Shown in pieces: positions 7,993 through 16,973 of a stretch of 32,110 nt of DNA. Source of the stretch: Candidatus Peregrinibacteria bacterium (GTDB lineage Bacteria; Patescibacteriota; Gracilibacteria; UBA1369; UM-FILTER-53-11); assembly GCA_016220145.1 (NCBI GenBank), contig JACRID010000053.1:1-32110 (forward strand), in the 5' to 3' direction. Under the pieces are notes generated by a model, which ran no database searches, was not told where the DNA came from, and saw only the letters and a program-made list of their open reading frames with translations. Position 1 is the stretch's first letter, and each line of letters begins with the position of its first letter. The position numbers were made by a program, and so were the translations under genes.

Positions 7993-9504
7993 ATGGCTCT
8001 AGAATCAGCTCCCCAAGACGGACGCGAAAATGTCGACGCTGCCGGTTGCGACGTTGAGAGTATGCGTCAACATTTTCGTACACTTGTGATGGGAAGCAGG
8101 CTAAATCGCGAAGAACAGCAGTCGGCTTTGGGCTGGCTCGAAGAAAGCCAAGAAAGTCGCGATGCCTCACAACTTCAAATAAGGATCTCTCACTTGCCAG
8201 TCGCCGAACAGGCTTCTCGAAAACTGGTTGATGCCTATGCGAAAAAAATTGAGGATGCGATGCACGCAGGAACTTTCTCAAAAAATTCCAGTCGCAAGCA
8301 GGCTTACATGGATTGGTTTGAAAAATTATCTTATGCGGACAAGCAAAAATATCTAAAAGAAAGCGATCTCGATAAACCTGAACGCAAAGCGGTTTTGGAA
8401 GCTTTTAAAAGATTGCCGAGCGCGGTGAGAAAAGATTTGCAGCAGGAATTTGGCGATGGCGGTCTTGAAGAACGCCAAAAAATGGTGGGGAAAGCCTCAA
8501 AAAAACATGAGGAATTGAAATTGGCTTTTTTGAAATTGCCACCGGAAATTCAGGAAAAGTACAGAGAGCAATTTAAGGTTTCCACCCTGCAAGAACGCGA
8601 AAGGTTATTGAAATCCATAGGTGTTACGGGATTGAAAAAGGACGCGGAGAGCAAAAATAAATCGCCCGAAGATGCCGAAAATCAGCAACTGATAAAAGAA
8701 TATGATGAAAAAATGATAGGTCTCATTGAGAAAAATTTATTTTCGCCATTGAGTATGAAGGCTTATCAAGAATGGTTCCGCGCATTGCCGCTTTCGGAAA
8801 AGAGAAAGAATCTGCGAAAATCAGACTTAAACGACACGGATAAACTCAGGGAACGGGTCACCGTGCGCGACACTTTTATGGCCTTGAATCCGGCGATTCA
8901 AAAAAAGAACGAATTGCGTTTCAGAAACGCCGATTTGGAAGGCAGAAAAGCCATTCTGGCCTCTATGAATCAGACGGTGAGCAAAGGTTTTACAAGCTCT
9001 TATCCGGAAAATATAATGAAGCACACTCTCGAACAAGCGATGGAAAGTCCGGCGCTGGCGCAAACGCGCATGCTTTATACCGAAATGAAGGAAGTTGCTA
9101 CGCTGCGCAGAAGGGCGGAAATAAGATTCGAATCCAAAAAAGCCGACGGAATAGTCCAAAAAGCCGCGAATGACGACAGGGAAGTCGATCCGACAAATGT
9201 GATGTTTATTGAGGATTTCAGGCATCACCAAGAAAAAAGATTTGGACTAAAAAGGCATCTTATTCAAAAAAGAGCCGAAGGAAAAGACGCCATGGAAACC
9301 GGCGCCGTGCTTGTAAATAGGCAAAAACAGGAAGTAAACGCCGAGACTTTCGGGCATTTGATTGTGGATCACCTGAAAGGCGAATTCGTGGCCGGAATCG
9401 TAAATGCCGCAGCGCAAAGGCTGCCGCGCGCGAATCGGGCGGAACTCAGCAAGGTTGCGGAGAAACTGGATCCGACGGTGGATTTGTACAAAACCGTGGC
9501 GTAA
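7993..9504 (+). CDS. Hypothetical highly charged helical protein with internal repeats
   Basis: Long ORF with ATG start. Repeats of the type aF..LP..vr....F...gLeeR...v, e.g. AFKRLPSAVRKDLQQEFGDGGLEERQKMV and AFLKLPPEIQEKYREQFKVSTLQERERLL. Confidence 0.8.
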   Translation: MALESAPQDGRENVDAAGCDVESMRQHFRTLVMGSRLNREEQQSALGWLEESQESRDASQLQIRISHLPVAEQASRKLVDAYAKKIEDAMHAGTFSKNSSRKQAYMDWFEKLSYADKQKYLKESDLDKPERKAVLEAFKRLPSAVRKDLQQEFGDGGLEERQKMVGKASKKHEELKLAFLKLPPEIQEKYREQFKVSTLQERERLLKSIGVTGLKKDAESKNKSPEDAENQQLIKEYDEKMIGLIEKNLFSPLSMKAYQEWFRALPLSEKRKNLRKSDLNDTDKLRERVTVRDTFMALNPAIQKKNELRFRNADLEGRKAILASMNQTVSKGFTSSYPENIMKHTLEQAMESPALAQTRMLYTEMKEVATLRRRAEIRFESKKADGIVQKAANDDREVDPTNVMFIEDFRHHQEKRFGLKRHLIQKRAEGKDAMETGAVLVNRQKQEVNAETFGHLIVDHLKGEFVAGIVNAAAQRLPRANRAELSKVAEKLDPTVDLYKTVA

Positions 9505-9519
9505 GGATAAACTAAAACC

Positions 9520-10053
9520 GTGATAGTCACCGATACCGTGCTGATTTTAACTTTGCTCTTTCTCCTCCTCATAGGCGCGAGCATGCTGGTTCATGTGTTT
9601 CTGGGCGTGCCGTATGTGCCATCCGAAAGCGCCGTTGTCGCCAAAATGATCGCAGCGGCCAAATTAAAATCCGGCGATACGGTTTTTGATCTTGGCTGTG
9701 GCGACGGGCGCCTGCTTTTTGCAGCCGAGAAAAAAGTAAAAGTAAAAACCATCGGCTACGAAGTCGCACCGGCCATGTTTTTGCTGGCTCACCTGCTAAA
9801 AATATTGGCTAAATCAAAGGCAAAAATTCATTTTAAAAGCCTGTTTTCGGCAAACTTGGCGGGGGCAAATGTGATTTTTTGCTATTTGATGCCCGGCGCG
9901 CTCGTGAAATTATCCGAAAAAATAAAGCGCGAGTGCAAAAAAGGAACTCGAATCGTCAGCAACACCTTCGGCATTCCGGGGCTTGAACTCGTCGAAAAGC
10001 TGGAAAGAGACAAATCAAAAGGCCTGCCGAGCATTTATTTATATAAAGTTTAG
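9520..10053 (+). CDS. Membrane-anchored class I SAM-dependent methyltransferase, FAM173-like
   Basis: N-terminal TM helix, GVPYVPSESAVVAKMI, VFDLGCGDGRLLFAA (SAM motif I), TIGYEVAP, ANVIFCYLMPGAL. GTG start. Confidence 0.85.
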   Translation: MIVTDTVLILTLLFLLLIGASMLVHVFLGVPYVPSESAVVAKMIAAAKLKSGDTVFDLGCGDGRLLFAAEKKVKVKTIGYEVAPAMFLLAHLLKILAKSKAKIHFKSLFSANLAGANVIFCYLMPGALVKLSEKIKRECKKGTRIVSNTFGIPGLELVEKLERDKSKGLPSIYLYKV

Positions 10054-10057
10054 AATG

Positions 10058-10227
10058 GGTTATGGGAAAAGATTTCTTTGCGGCACTGCCGAGGATGCGG
10101 GAACCAAAGCGGCAAAATCAAGCGTTTAAAAGCGAGCAGCTGATTGCGTCGCTGCGAGCTTTTAGCTTGATTTTGCCGCATTTGGTCGCACCGCAGGCTC
10201 GTGCCCAAAAAATCTTTTCCCATAACC
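10058..10227. repeat. Long imperfect inverted repeat (~170 nt) between two methyltransferase genes
   Basis: Arms ggttatgggaaaagattt (10058-10075)/aaatcttttcccataacc (10210-10227), gcggcaaaatcaagc (10109-10123)/gcttgattttgccgc (10165-10179), taaaagc (10127-10133)/gctttta (10158-10164), gcagc/gctgc around a 10-nt loop. Confidence 0.9.
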
Positions 10228-10237
10228 TCAAATAAAT

Positions 10238-10810
10238 ATGTTTACGCACACAATCGTTTTTTACATCGAGCTCGCGGTTTTTATTGTCATATTTATTCCA
10301 ACGATGATTGCTTTTATAACCGGCGCGCCGTGGGTGCCGACGCCGATTGCCAGAGTAAAACGCATGCTTGAGCTGGCAAAACTGAAAAAAGGCGACAGAA
10401 TTTATGATTTGGGCTGCGGCGACGGTAGAATGGTTCACTTGGCGGCCAAATTATACGATGCGGACGCGATCGGACTTGAACTCTCTCCCGTATTATACGG
10501 CATGGCCCGTTTGCGAAATTTCATTTTAAAATCAAAATCCAAGGTTTTATTGCGCGATTTCAGGCGGATCCATTATGGAAATGCAAAGGTGATCGTGTGC
10601 TATTTGCTGCCGGAGATATTAAAAATAATGCGCCCGAAATTCGAGGCGGAACTTAAACCGGGCACGCTGCTTATTTCCTACGCTTTTTCGGTCGAAGGCT
10701 GGACGCCGGTTTACATAGAGCCAAAAGATGCGCAAAAAAACTATTCCAAGATCATGGTTTATGAGATGCCGATGTTCATGAAAGCAAATGGCAACCCTGA
10801 AAAAAAGTGA
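10238..10810 (+). CDS. Membrane-anchored class I SAM-dependent methyltransferase, FAM173-like paralogue
   Basis: N-terminal TM helix, GAPWVPTPIARVKRML, IYDLGCGDGRMVHLAA, AIGLELSP, AKVIVCYLLPEIL. Same architecture as 9520..10053. Confidence 0.85.
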   Translation: MFTHTIVFYIELAVFIVIFIPTMIAFITGAPWVPTPIARVKRMLELAKLKKGDRIYDLGCGDGRMVHLAAKLYDADAIGLELSPVLYGMARLRNFILKSKSKVLLRDFRRIHYGNAKVIVCYLLPEILKIMRPKFEAELKPGTLLISYAFSVEGWTPVYIEPKDAQKNYSKIMVYEMPMFMKANGNPEKK

Positions 10811-11955
10811 ACGGCTTTGAGCACTATTTCAAATAAAATCCACGTTGGCGCGGCGGTTATTTTCCCAAAAATCAGGCTCAAAAAACTTCCCAGCATTAAA
10901 AACGGAATCGCCGGCAAAACGACTATGTTCGCCGCAGTGGCTATCATTGAAATCCCTTTAAAATAAAGCAAAATTATGGGCGTCGTCAAAACTTGAGCGG
11001 ACCATGTCGTTGCAAGACTGTCACGCACTGCCAGCCAATTTGGCAAAAATTGTACGCGTTTTTCAAAAAAATCATTAAACAGGAGAATTCCGGCGGTTGC
11101 GCCAAACGACAATTGAAATCCGACATCATAAAAAATTATAAAAGGATCAAAAAGCGCCATCGCAAAACCGGTTATTAAAAGTGCGCGAATTCCTCCATAT
11201 GGACGCCCGAAAATCCGTGCGACAAGCTTGAGCGATCCCATAACCGCCGCCCGCACAACCGACGCACTCGCCCCAACTATAAACACAAATATGCAAACGG
11301 CCAGAATGGAAGCCGTATTTGCGCTTTTTCTCGGCAGCCACGCAAAAATCGCCGTAAAAAACGCGGCTAAAATAACCATATTGTATCCGGAAACCGCCAA
11401 AATATGTGTCAGTCCGGTTCTTTTAAAATCGGTCATAATATCGCGCGGCAAAGAATTCCTGGCGCCAAGCAATAAACCGGCCGCAAAGCCGGATTCCGGC
11501 TCGGGAAAAACGGCTTCCAGCCTTTTAGTAAGAACATTCTTTATCGATAAAAAAATCCCGCTAAAATTTGCGCCGTCGGCATTCTTTACGGATAAAATCC
11601 TCGGTTTGTATATTGCAGCCGAGATGCGCGGATCGGACGTTTCCGGCGCCTCCAATTTTCCCGAGATACGAACCAAATCCCCCATTTCAAGTTGCGCATT
11701 CAAATAATTCAATAAAATCGTTCCTGTCAATTTCCAACCAACATTGAATTTTTCAAAATTCAGCGTTTCAAAGCTCGCACGCGTCACCCCGAATTCATCA
11801 CCCGTTAAATCTCTTATGTAACCCGTTATTTCAAGTTCGCCGCCGATGTATGAACCGGCATATTCTTCATTAAATTCCGGCAAAGCCGACCAATATCTTA
11901 AACAGAATATCGCGACGGCCAAAACTGCAATAACCACATTCTTGCGCGTAATCAC
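10759..11955 (-). CDS. comEC: ComEC/Rec2-type competence membrane protein, short form lacking a metallo-beta-lactamase domain
   Basis: FAAGLLLGARNSLPRDIMTDFKRTGLTHILAVSGYNMVIL, ASASVVRAAVMGSL, DVGFQLSFGATAGILLF. GTG start. Confidence 0.9.
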   Translation of the reverse strand: MITRKNVVIAVLAVAIFCLRYWSALPEFNEEYAGSYIGGELEITGYIRDLTGDEFGVTRASFETLNFEKFNVGWKLTGTILLNYLNAQLEMGDLVRISGKLEAPETSDPRISAAIYKPRILSVKNADGANFSGIFLSIKNVLTKRLEAVFPEPESGFAAGLLLGARNSLPRDIMTDFKRTGLTHILAVSGYNMVILAAFFTAIFAWLPRKSANTASILAVCIFVFIVGASASVVRAAVMGSLKLVARIFGRPYGGIRALLITGFAMALFDPFIIFYDVGFQLSFGATAGILLFNDFFEKRVQFLPNWLAVRDSLATTWSAQVLTTPIILLYFKGISMIATAANIVVLPAIPFLMLGSFLSLIFGKITAAPTWILFEIVLKAVHFFSGLPFAFMNIGIS

Positions 11956-11989
11956 AAAAGTTCATGCTACACGATTGGCATGAACTTTT
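11956..11989 (-). terminator. Hairpin terminator downstream of 12018..13058
   Basis: Perfect 12-bp stem aaaagttcatgc/gcatgaactttt with a 10-nt loop; the stem ends in a short T-run on the minus strand. Confidence 0.6.
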
Positions 11990-12017
11990 TATTAAAAAGT
12001 TATGAACTCGCCCTCCT

Positions 12018-13058
12018 TTATTTATTCGTTTTTGGAGCCGGTTTTGCCGCAGGCGCCGGCGTTGCGGGCGCTGCCGCCCCTGACTCTTCAGAAGTCGCCG
12101 CCCCTCCATCACTTACCGAGTTAAGCGTTCCAAAAAAAGGCAAAAGCATCAACGGATTAAAATCCTTTACATCCTCGGGAACAATAATGGCGACATCTTC
12201 CCCGTAATCCCAACCGCTGTAATCAATTTCAAACGAGCTGTTCGGTCCTTGTTTTGGACGAGAAGTAATTGTCCCGCGGATTCTGTGCAACATATCATCA
12301 TCATCTCCAATCCAAACCGCGCCGCTGAATTCAACCTCTTTCAAGCCGTCGGCAATTGCAATTTCTTCTTCCGGCGCCAATTGATTGCCGGAAACGCGCG
12401 CCAATTCCATAACGAACTTTTTCAATCCTTCTTTATCGACTTCGACCCTGTATTTCGTGCTGGCAACTCCATGGATATCTTCTTTTACGTCTCTTGTCGC
12501 ATTGGAAAAAATCTTTGCAACTTTAAGCGCATCTTTCAACTGTTTTTGTTCATCCGCTATTTTGCCGATAGATCCTTCTTCGCTGACCGACAACGACCAC
12601 CATTTATTCAAAACTTCGGTCAATTCGTTTTTTAGAGATGTTCCATCGGCGCCCGACATATCCAATTTCAAAAGGTTCAAATACATTTTCTTATCCAAAG
12701 TTCTGAAAAGGAATTCCCCAAGCATGGTTGCTCCATCTATATTTGTATCGAGCGCAAATTTAATGTCAGCCTTAAGTTGTTTATCGTCCGAACTGTCGAT
12801 CCTGCCCGATGCATTTAACTTAAATTGGGTTTTTGCCGGTTTCTCCCCCTCCGGCGCATTGACCGTTCCGCTCATATTCAGCTCCGAGTTCATTTTTTTC
12901 ACTTCGGTAAATTTAGCGATTCCTTCATTTACCGCTTTCTGCGGATCTTTCGAAAACCAGCCGGTATCTGAAAAAAGCACCGCAACCAGGCCCGAAGACG
13001 CTTTGTAACCCAGAAAAAGCACCGCAACAATGCCCAAAGACACAATAATTTTTTTCAT
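12018..13058 (-). CDS. Hypothetical membrane-anchored/secreted protein, possibly LppX/LprAFG-like fold
   Basis: N-terminal hydrophobic segment MKKIIVSLGIVAVLFLGYKASSG, extracellular-style beta-rich body, Ala/Pro-rich C-terminal tail. Confidence 0.75.
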   Translation of the reverse strand: MKKIIVSLGIVAVLFLGYKASSGLVAVLFSDTGWFSKDPQKAVNEGIAKFTEVKKMNSELNMSGTVNAPEGEKPAKTQFKLNASGRIDSSDDKQLKADIKFALDTNIDGATMLGEFLFRTLDKKMYLNLLKLDMSGADGTSLKNELTEVLNKWWSLSVSEEGSIGKIADEQKQLKDALKVAKIFSNATRDVKEDIHGVASTKYRVEVDKEGLKKFVMELARVSGNQLAPEEEIAIADGLKEVEFSGAVWIGDDDDMLHRIRGTITSRPKQGPNSSFEIDYSGWDYGEDVAIIVPEDVKDFNPLMLLPFFGTLNSVSDGGAATSEESGAAAPATPAPAAKPAPKTNK

Positions 13059-13149
13059 AAGAATTTGTTAAAGAAACAACACCCAAAAAGGTATAGAAAC
13101 TTACACATAAAGTCAAAAAAGGTATTAAGTAGCGTTCCGTAAAGAAATA

Positions 13150-13158
13150 TGTTATAAT
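13150..13158 (+). promoter_or_regulatory. Extended -10 promoter TGTTATAAT upstream of 13176
   Basis: TGnTATAAT, 17 nt before the ATG. Confidence 0.6.
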
Positions 13159-13175
13159 AATACAAAGCATATTTT

Positions 13176-15530
13176 ATGAAAAACAAACACGGGCTGCCCG
13201 GAAACATATTCACAACCTTCGTTTATGCGATGGCCATAGCGCTCGTACTTGGGTGGCAAACCAATGCCAAAACGAACGACGCAACTTCTTTATTCGGCGA
13301 ATCATACAGCGAGAAACAGGTTGTCCCAAAGAAAATTTTAGCAAAGGCCTTGGTTCAATTCCTCGATTTAAATGAAGTACAAATTACAAATTGCTATAAA
13401 GATCTGAAAAAAACAGATTCCCTGTCCACCGCCATTTGCACGGTAAAAAGAGCGAAGATATTTAAGGGGACATCCTCTTCCAAATTCAAACCCGACGCCG
13501 ATGTAACATGGGAATTTGCAATAAAAAGCCTGTGCTCAAGCCAAAAACTGCCTAAGAACAAAACTTTTTCTTCTTGCTCCGCCTATAATAAAAAATCCGG
13601 ATTTTTGAAGGTATTCGGCAATAAAAAAATTCTGCCGAAAAAATCAATTACATACGGTGAATTGGCCAAAATGATGGGGGGCTCAAAGAACAGCCCCGCT
13701 GTGAAAACCGAACAAAATGCAAATCCGGCGACACCCCCCTCCACTGAAGATAACCGCGAATCTTCCATCAAAATACCCGACAAACAATATGATTCGCCGT
13801 CTTTTACCCCTTTCGAAAGCGACATCATAGGAACCGATTTCTTCGCGAATGTAAAACTGGCGGCTCCGATGCCAAATCATTTTTATAAAGACGAAGTTTA
13901 TTTTATCGAAGGTGAATTTACGGATTATGCAACCGCGGATGAAGCGTACGTTTTCTTATGCAAAGACGGGCAAGGATGCGATAATTCAGAGGACTTCATT
14001 GAAGATACAACCAACGGCGGCAGAAACTTCAGAATACCGGTTTATTTTAAAGACGTTGGAAATTTTCAAATCGGGATAATCCCAGGCCGGTCAGGGCAAA
14101 GCCGCATTGAAAATATATCGGTTTTGCCGCAGCCAGATGCCATCTCCGGAGGGCAAGCGCCAACGGAACTTTCTACCTCCTACGAAAATGGCAAAACAAA
14201 ATTCAGCTGGAATGGCAGCGGGACATTTTCACGTTTGGTTATTTTTCAAAATACAAACAGAGTGGACTATTTATTCAGGCGGAATGTAAAATCTTTTTCG
14301 CCGCGACCGGAGGACTTCAAAAATTTCAAGAAAGGGTTGGCTGGATGGCTTGTCAATCAAGATTCGGCTCAAAGCCCAATAAAAGAAATGGATCTTGTTA
14401 CGCAGGAATTCCGCAAAGTGGAATCCCCGGAAATACAAACAAAAGATTTCCAGGAAACATTTTCAACCGCTCCCGTGCATTTCAGTTTTTCGGCAAGAGC
14501 TCTTGGTCCGATTTCCAAACAAGCAGCCTTTACCCTGTCTGATGGCACAGTTGAAGAATTTGACTTTGACTTAAACGATTTGGTTGCCGGCCAAGATTTT
14601 AAAATTGAAAAAGATTTAAAATCGGCCGGAACCTATATTTTCGAAGTAAATAATCCTCAAGGATCGGCGATCATTAATGCACCCATATACGTCGGCCACG
14701 TTGTGCCTCTCATCCCCGATTATTTTTCTTTAAATCCGCCGGAACTGGATAAATCTTCTTTGGGAGATCTTGCAAAAGCGCGCGAACAGCTTTTGAGGCT
14801 CATAAATAAGGATCGTGCAACATACGAACTTTCGCCGGTGGCATTGTCCAACGCTTTAAATAATATTGCTCAAAAACACAGCCGGAACATGGTGGATTTG
14901 GACTTCTTCGGACACAACGATCCTGACGGAAACGGACCTGATGACAGACGCAAGGAAGCGATTTATCCGGCCTCAATTCGCGAGAATCTGGCAAAAGCAA
15001 CAACTCTCGAAGATGCCGAAAACGGCTTAATGCGAAGCCCCGTTCATCGTGCGGCATTGCTCGACCCCGAGATGGAACTTGTTGGACTTGGCATGGTCAA
15101 AAACTCTGAAGGCTACGTTTTCGTCACTCAAAACTTTTCCGCAAAACCGATTCTTCAATCCGACCTTCAGTCGATTGAAAATGGTCTTTTGGACACCGCG
15201 AAGAATACGCGCTTGTCGGACGGACTTCCCGGAATAAACGACAATCAGACACTAAACGAAGTCTCATCTTCTTGGGCTCAAAAAATGGTTGGTGAAAGAT
15301 TTTTCGGCGTCACTTCCAAGGGAGGCGAAGAGCTCCTGCAGACGGCAAGAAACAATGGAGTTAAGACTTCAATACAGGCACACATTGTGCAGGCATCTTC
15401 GGTGGAACAACTCAAAGAAGAGCTTTTAAAACAGGACGGGCTCAATAATGCCGCAAATTTAAATATTGGCATCGGGCTTGGCATAAACGGGATCGGAGAG
15501 CTGTTTATGGTGACTCTTTACACCCCCTGA
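13176..15530 (+). CDS. Secreted CAP/SCP-domain protein with N-terminal SLH-like region
   Basis: Signal peptide; SLH-like FKGTSSSKFKPDADVTWEFAIKSLC...ITYGELAKMM; CAP core LLRLINKDRATYELSPVALSNALNNIAQKHSRNMVDLDFFGHNDPDG...RENLA...SPVHRAALLDPEMELVGLGMV. Confidence 0.85.
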   Translation: MKNKHGLPGNIFTTFVYAMAIALVLGWQTNAKTNDATSLFGESYSEKQVVPKKILAKALVQFLDLNEVQITNCYKDLKKTDSLSTAICTVKRAKIFKGTSSSKFKPDADVTWEFAIKSLCSSQKLPKNKTFSSCSAYNKKSGFLKVFGNKKILPKKSITYGELAKMMGGSKNSPAVKTEQNANPATPPSTEDNRESSIKIPDKQYDSPSFTPFESDIIGTDFFANVKLAAPMPNHFYKDEVYFIEGEFTDYATADEAYVFLCKDGQGCDNSEDFIEDTTNGGRNFRIPVYFKDVGNFQIGIIPGRSGQSRIENISVLPQPDAISGGQAPTELSTSYENGKTKFSWNGSGTFSRLVIFQNTNRVDYLFRRNVKSFSPRPEDFKNFKKGLAGWLVNQDSAQSPIKEMDLVTQEFRKVESPEIQTKDFQETFSTAPVHFSFSARALGPISKQAAFTLSDGTVEEFDFDLNDLVAGQDFKIEKDLKSAGTYIFEVNNPQGSAIINAPIYVGHVVPLIPDYFSLNPPELDKSSLGDLAKAREQLLRLINKDRATYELSPVALSNALNNIAQKHSRNMVDLDFFGHNDPDGNGPDDRRKEAIYPASIRENLAKATTLEDAENGLMRSPVHRAALLDPEMELVGLGMVKNSEGYVFVTQNFSAKPILQSDLQSIENGLLDTAKNTRLSDGLPGINDNQTLNEVSSSWAQKMVGERFFGVTSKGGEELLQTARNNGVKTSIQAHIVQASSVEQLKEELLKQDGLNNAANLNIGIGLGINGIGELFMVTLYTP

Positions 15531-15553
15531 ATACAAGGTAGAATGGTCGTTGC

Positions 15554-16972
15554 GTGAGTGACTTTAAGTGTAGAAAAATTCGCAATGCCCCGCCGCGAAA
15601 ACCTTTAAGCGAAAAAACGAAGCAGAATATAGCTACCGCACTGGGGATTGTTCTGTTGATTTTGGTGGTTTATTCGGCAGGGCTAAAGATAGTGCAAAGT
15701 TTGAGCGGCACCAGATTGGTGGAAGTTTTCTCCGGTATCATTGGCAAAGATTTGGCTGTAGATGCGGAAAATCACACCAATATATTGATGCTTGGAGTCG
15801 GCGGAGAAGGCCACGAAGGCAAAGATTTAACGGACACCATCATCCTTGCAAGCCTGGATCACAATAATAATTCCGCTGCATTTTTCTCTGTACCTCGCGA
15901 TTTATATACCGAAACTTCCATTGGAGAAAGCCGCATAAACCGCCTATACGAAAAAGGGAAATTAAAATGGGATTCCGCTCAGGGCCTTGATTTTGTAAGG
16001 CAAACGGTTGAAGAAATGTTCGCACTGCCGATTCAATATGCGGTAAAAGTGGATTTTGAAGCGTTTGAGAAAGTGGTGGATGCCGCCGGCGGAATAGACG
16101 TATATGTTGCCGAAACCATCAACGATCCGATGTATCCGAAAGGCGAAACTTTTGAATATGAGACTTTTTTTCTTCCCCAGGGCAATCAGCATTTGAATGG
16201 ATCAACCGCCCTTAAATATGTACGCTCAAGAAAAACAAGTTCGGACTTTGACCGCAGCAAGCGCCAACAACAAGTTTTAATTGCATTAAAAAACAAGGCG
16301 GAGAGTGAAAGTCTGTTCGGCAAAAAACGTCTTATTCAACAGCTTTACAGCTCACTGCGCGACCATGTCGAGACCAATATCTCACTGCGGGAAATGCTAT
16401 CTCTTGCCGAATTCGGTTCCAAAATAAAGTCGGACTCAATTGCAGCGGCCACTCTCAATGACGAACCTATTTTCAAGGGCGGCTTTCTTTACACTCCGTT
16501 GCGTGAATTGTACGGCGGCGCCTATGTTCTTCTTCCGGCGAGCGATAATATGGACAATGTCAGAAAGTTCGCCAAACTCACTTTGTACGGACCCAAAAGC
16601 GCACAAAGTTTTCCCATCGCAATCCTTAATGGCACAAAAAAAGGCGGTTTGGCCTCAACTTTAATGTCGGAATTAAATAGATTTGGAGTTCGCACGGTCG
16701 CAACCGGAAATGCCATAAATCAAGATATGGCGGAAACAATATGGTATGCGCGCGATCAGGAAGCGGCATCGGCATTAACTTTCTTGAAAGATATGGTGCC
16801 CGGCTCTTCGGTAAGCCAATTCCCCGCCCAATATCTTCAGGATCCGAAACTTGCAAATGCGCGATTGATTGTGGAACTTGGCAAAGATTCGGTTGCGGTA
16901 ATAGATAAATTAAATATATTTAAAAATATAGTTTCACTTGTGCCTCAAAACGGCAGCTCCACCCCCAAATAA
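15554..16972 (+). CDS. LytR-CpsA-Psr (LCP) family cell-envelope ligase with LytR_C-like tail
   Basis: TNILMLGVGGEGHEGKDLTDTIILASLDHNNNSAAFFSVPRDLY, DAAGGIDVYV, LNGSTALKYVRSRKTSSDFDRSKRQQQVL. GTG start. Confidence 0.93.
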   Translation: MSDFKCRKIRNAPPRKPLSEKTKQNIATALGIVLLILVVYSAGLKIVQSLSGTRLVEVFSGIIGKDLAVDAENHTNILMLGVGGEGHEGKDLTDTIILASLDHNNNSAAFFSVPRDLYTETSIGESRINRLYEKGKLKWDSAQGLDFVRQTVEEMFALPIQYAVKVDFEAFEKVVDAAGGIDVYVAETINDPMYPKGETFEYETFFLPQGNQHLNGSTALKYVRSRKTSSDFDRSKRQQQVLIALKNKAESESLFGKKRLIQQLYSSLRDHVETNISLREMLSLAEFGSKIKSDSIAAATLNDEPIFKGGFLYTPLRELYGGAYVLLPASDNMDNVRKFAKLTLYGPKSAQSFPIAILNGTKKGGLASTLMSELNRFGVRTVATGNAINQDMAETIWYARDQEAASALTFLKDMVPGSSVSQFPAQYLQDPKLANARLIVELGKDSVAVIDKLNIFKNIVSLVPQNGSSTPK

Positions 16973-16973
16973 C

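Noticed and set aside
12385-13008. 207-aa plus-strand ORF
   Set aside because: Lies antisense inside the better-supported 12018..13058 minus-strand gene; composition looks like a reverse-frame artefact and no family is recognised.
13090-13116. Minus-strand TTGACT/TATACC promoter for 12018..13058
   Set aside because: The spacer is only 15 nt; too weak to list as a feature.
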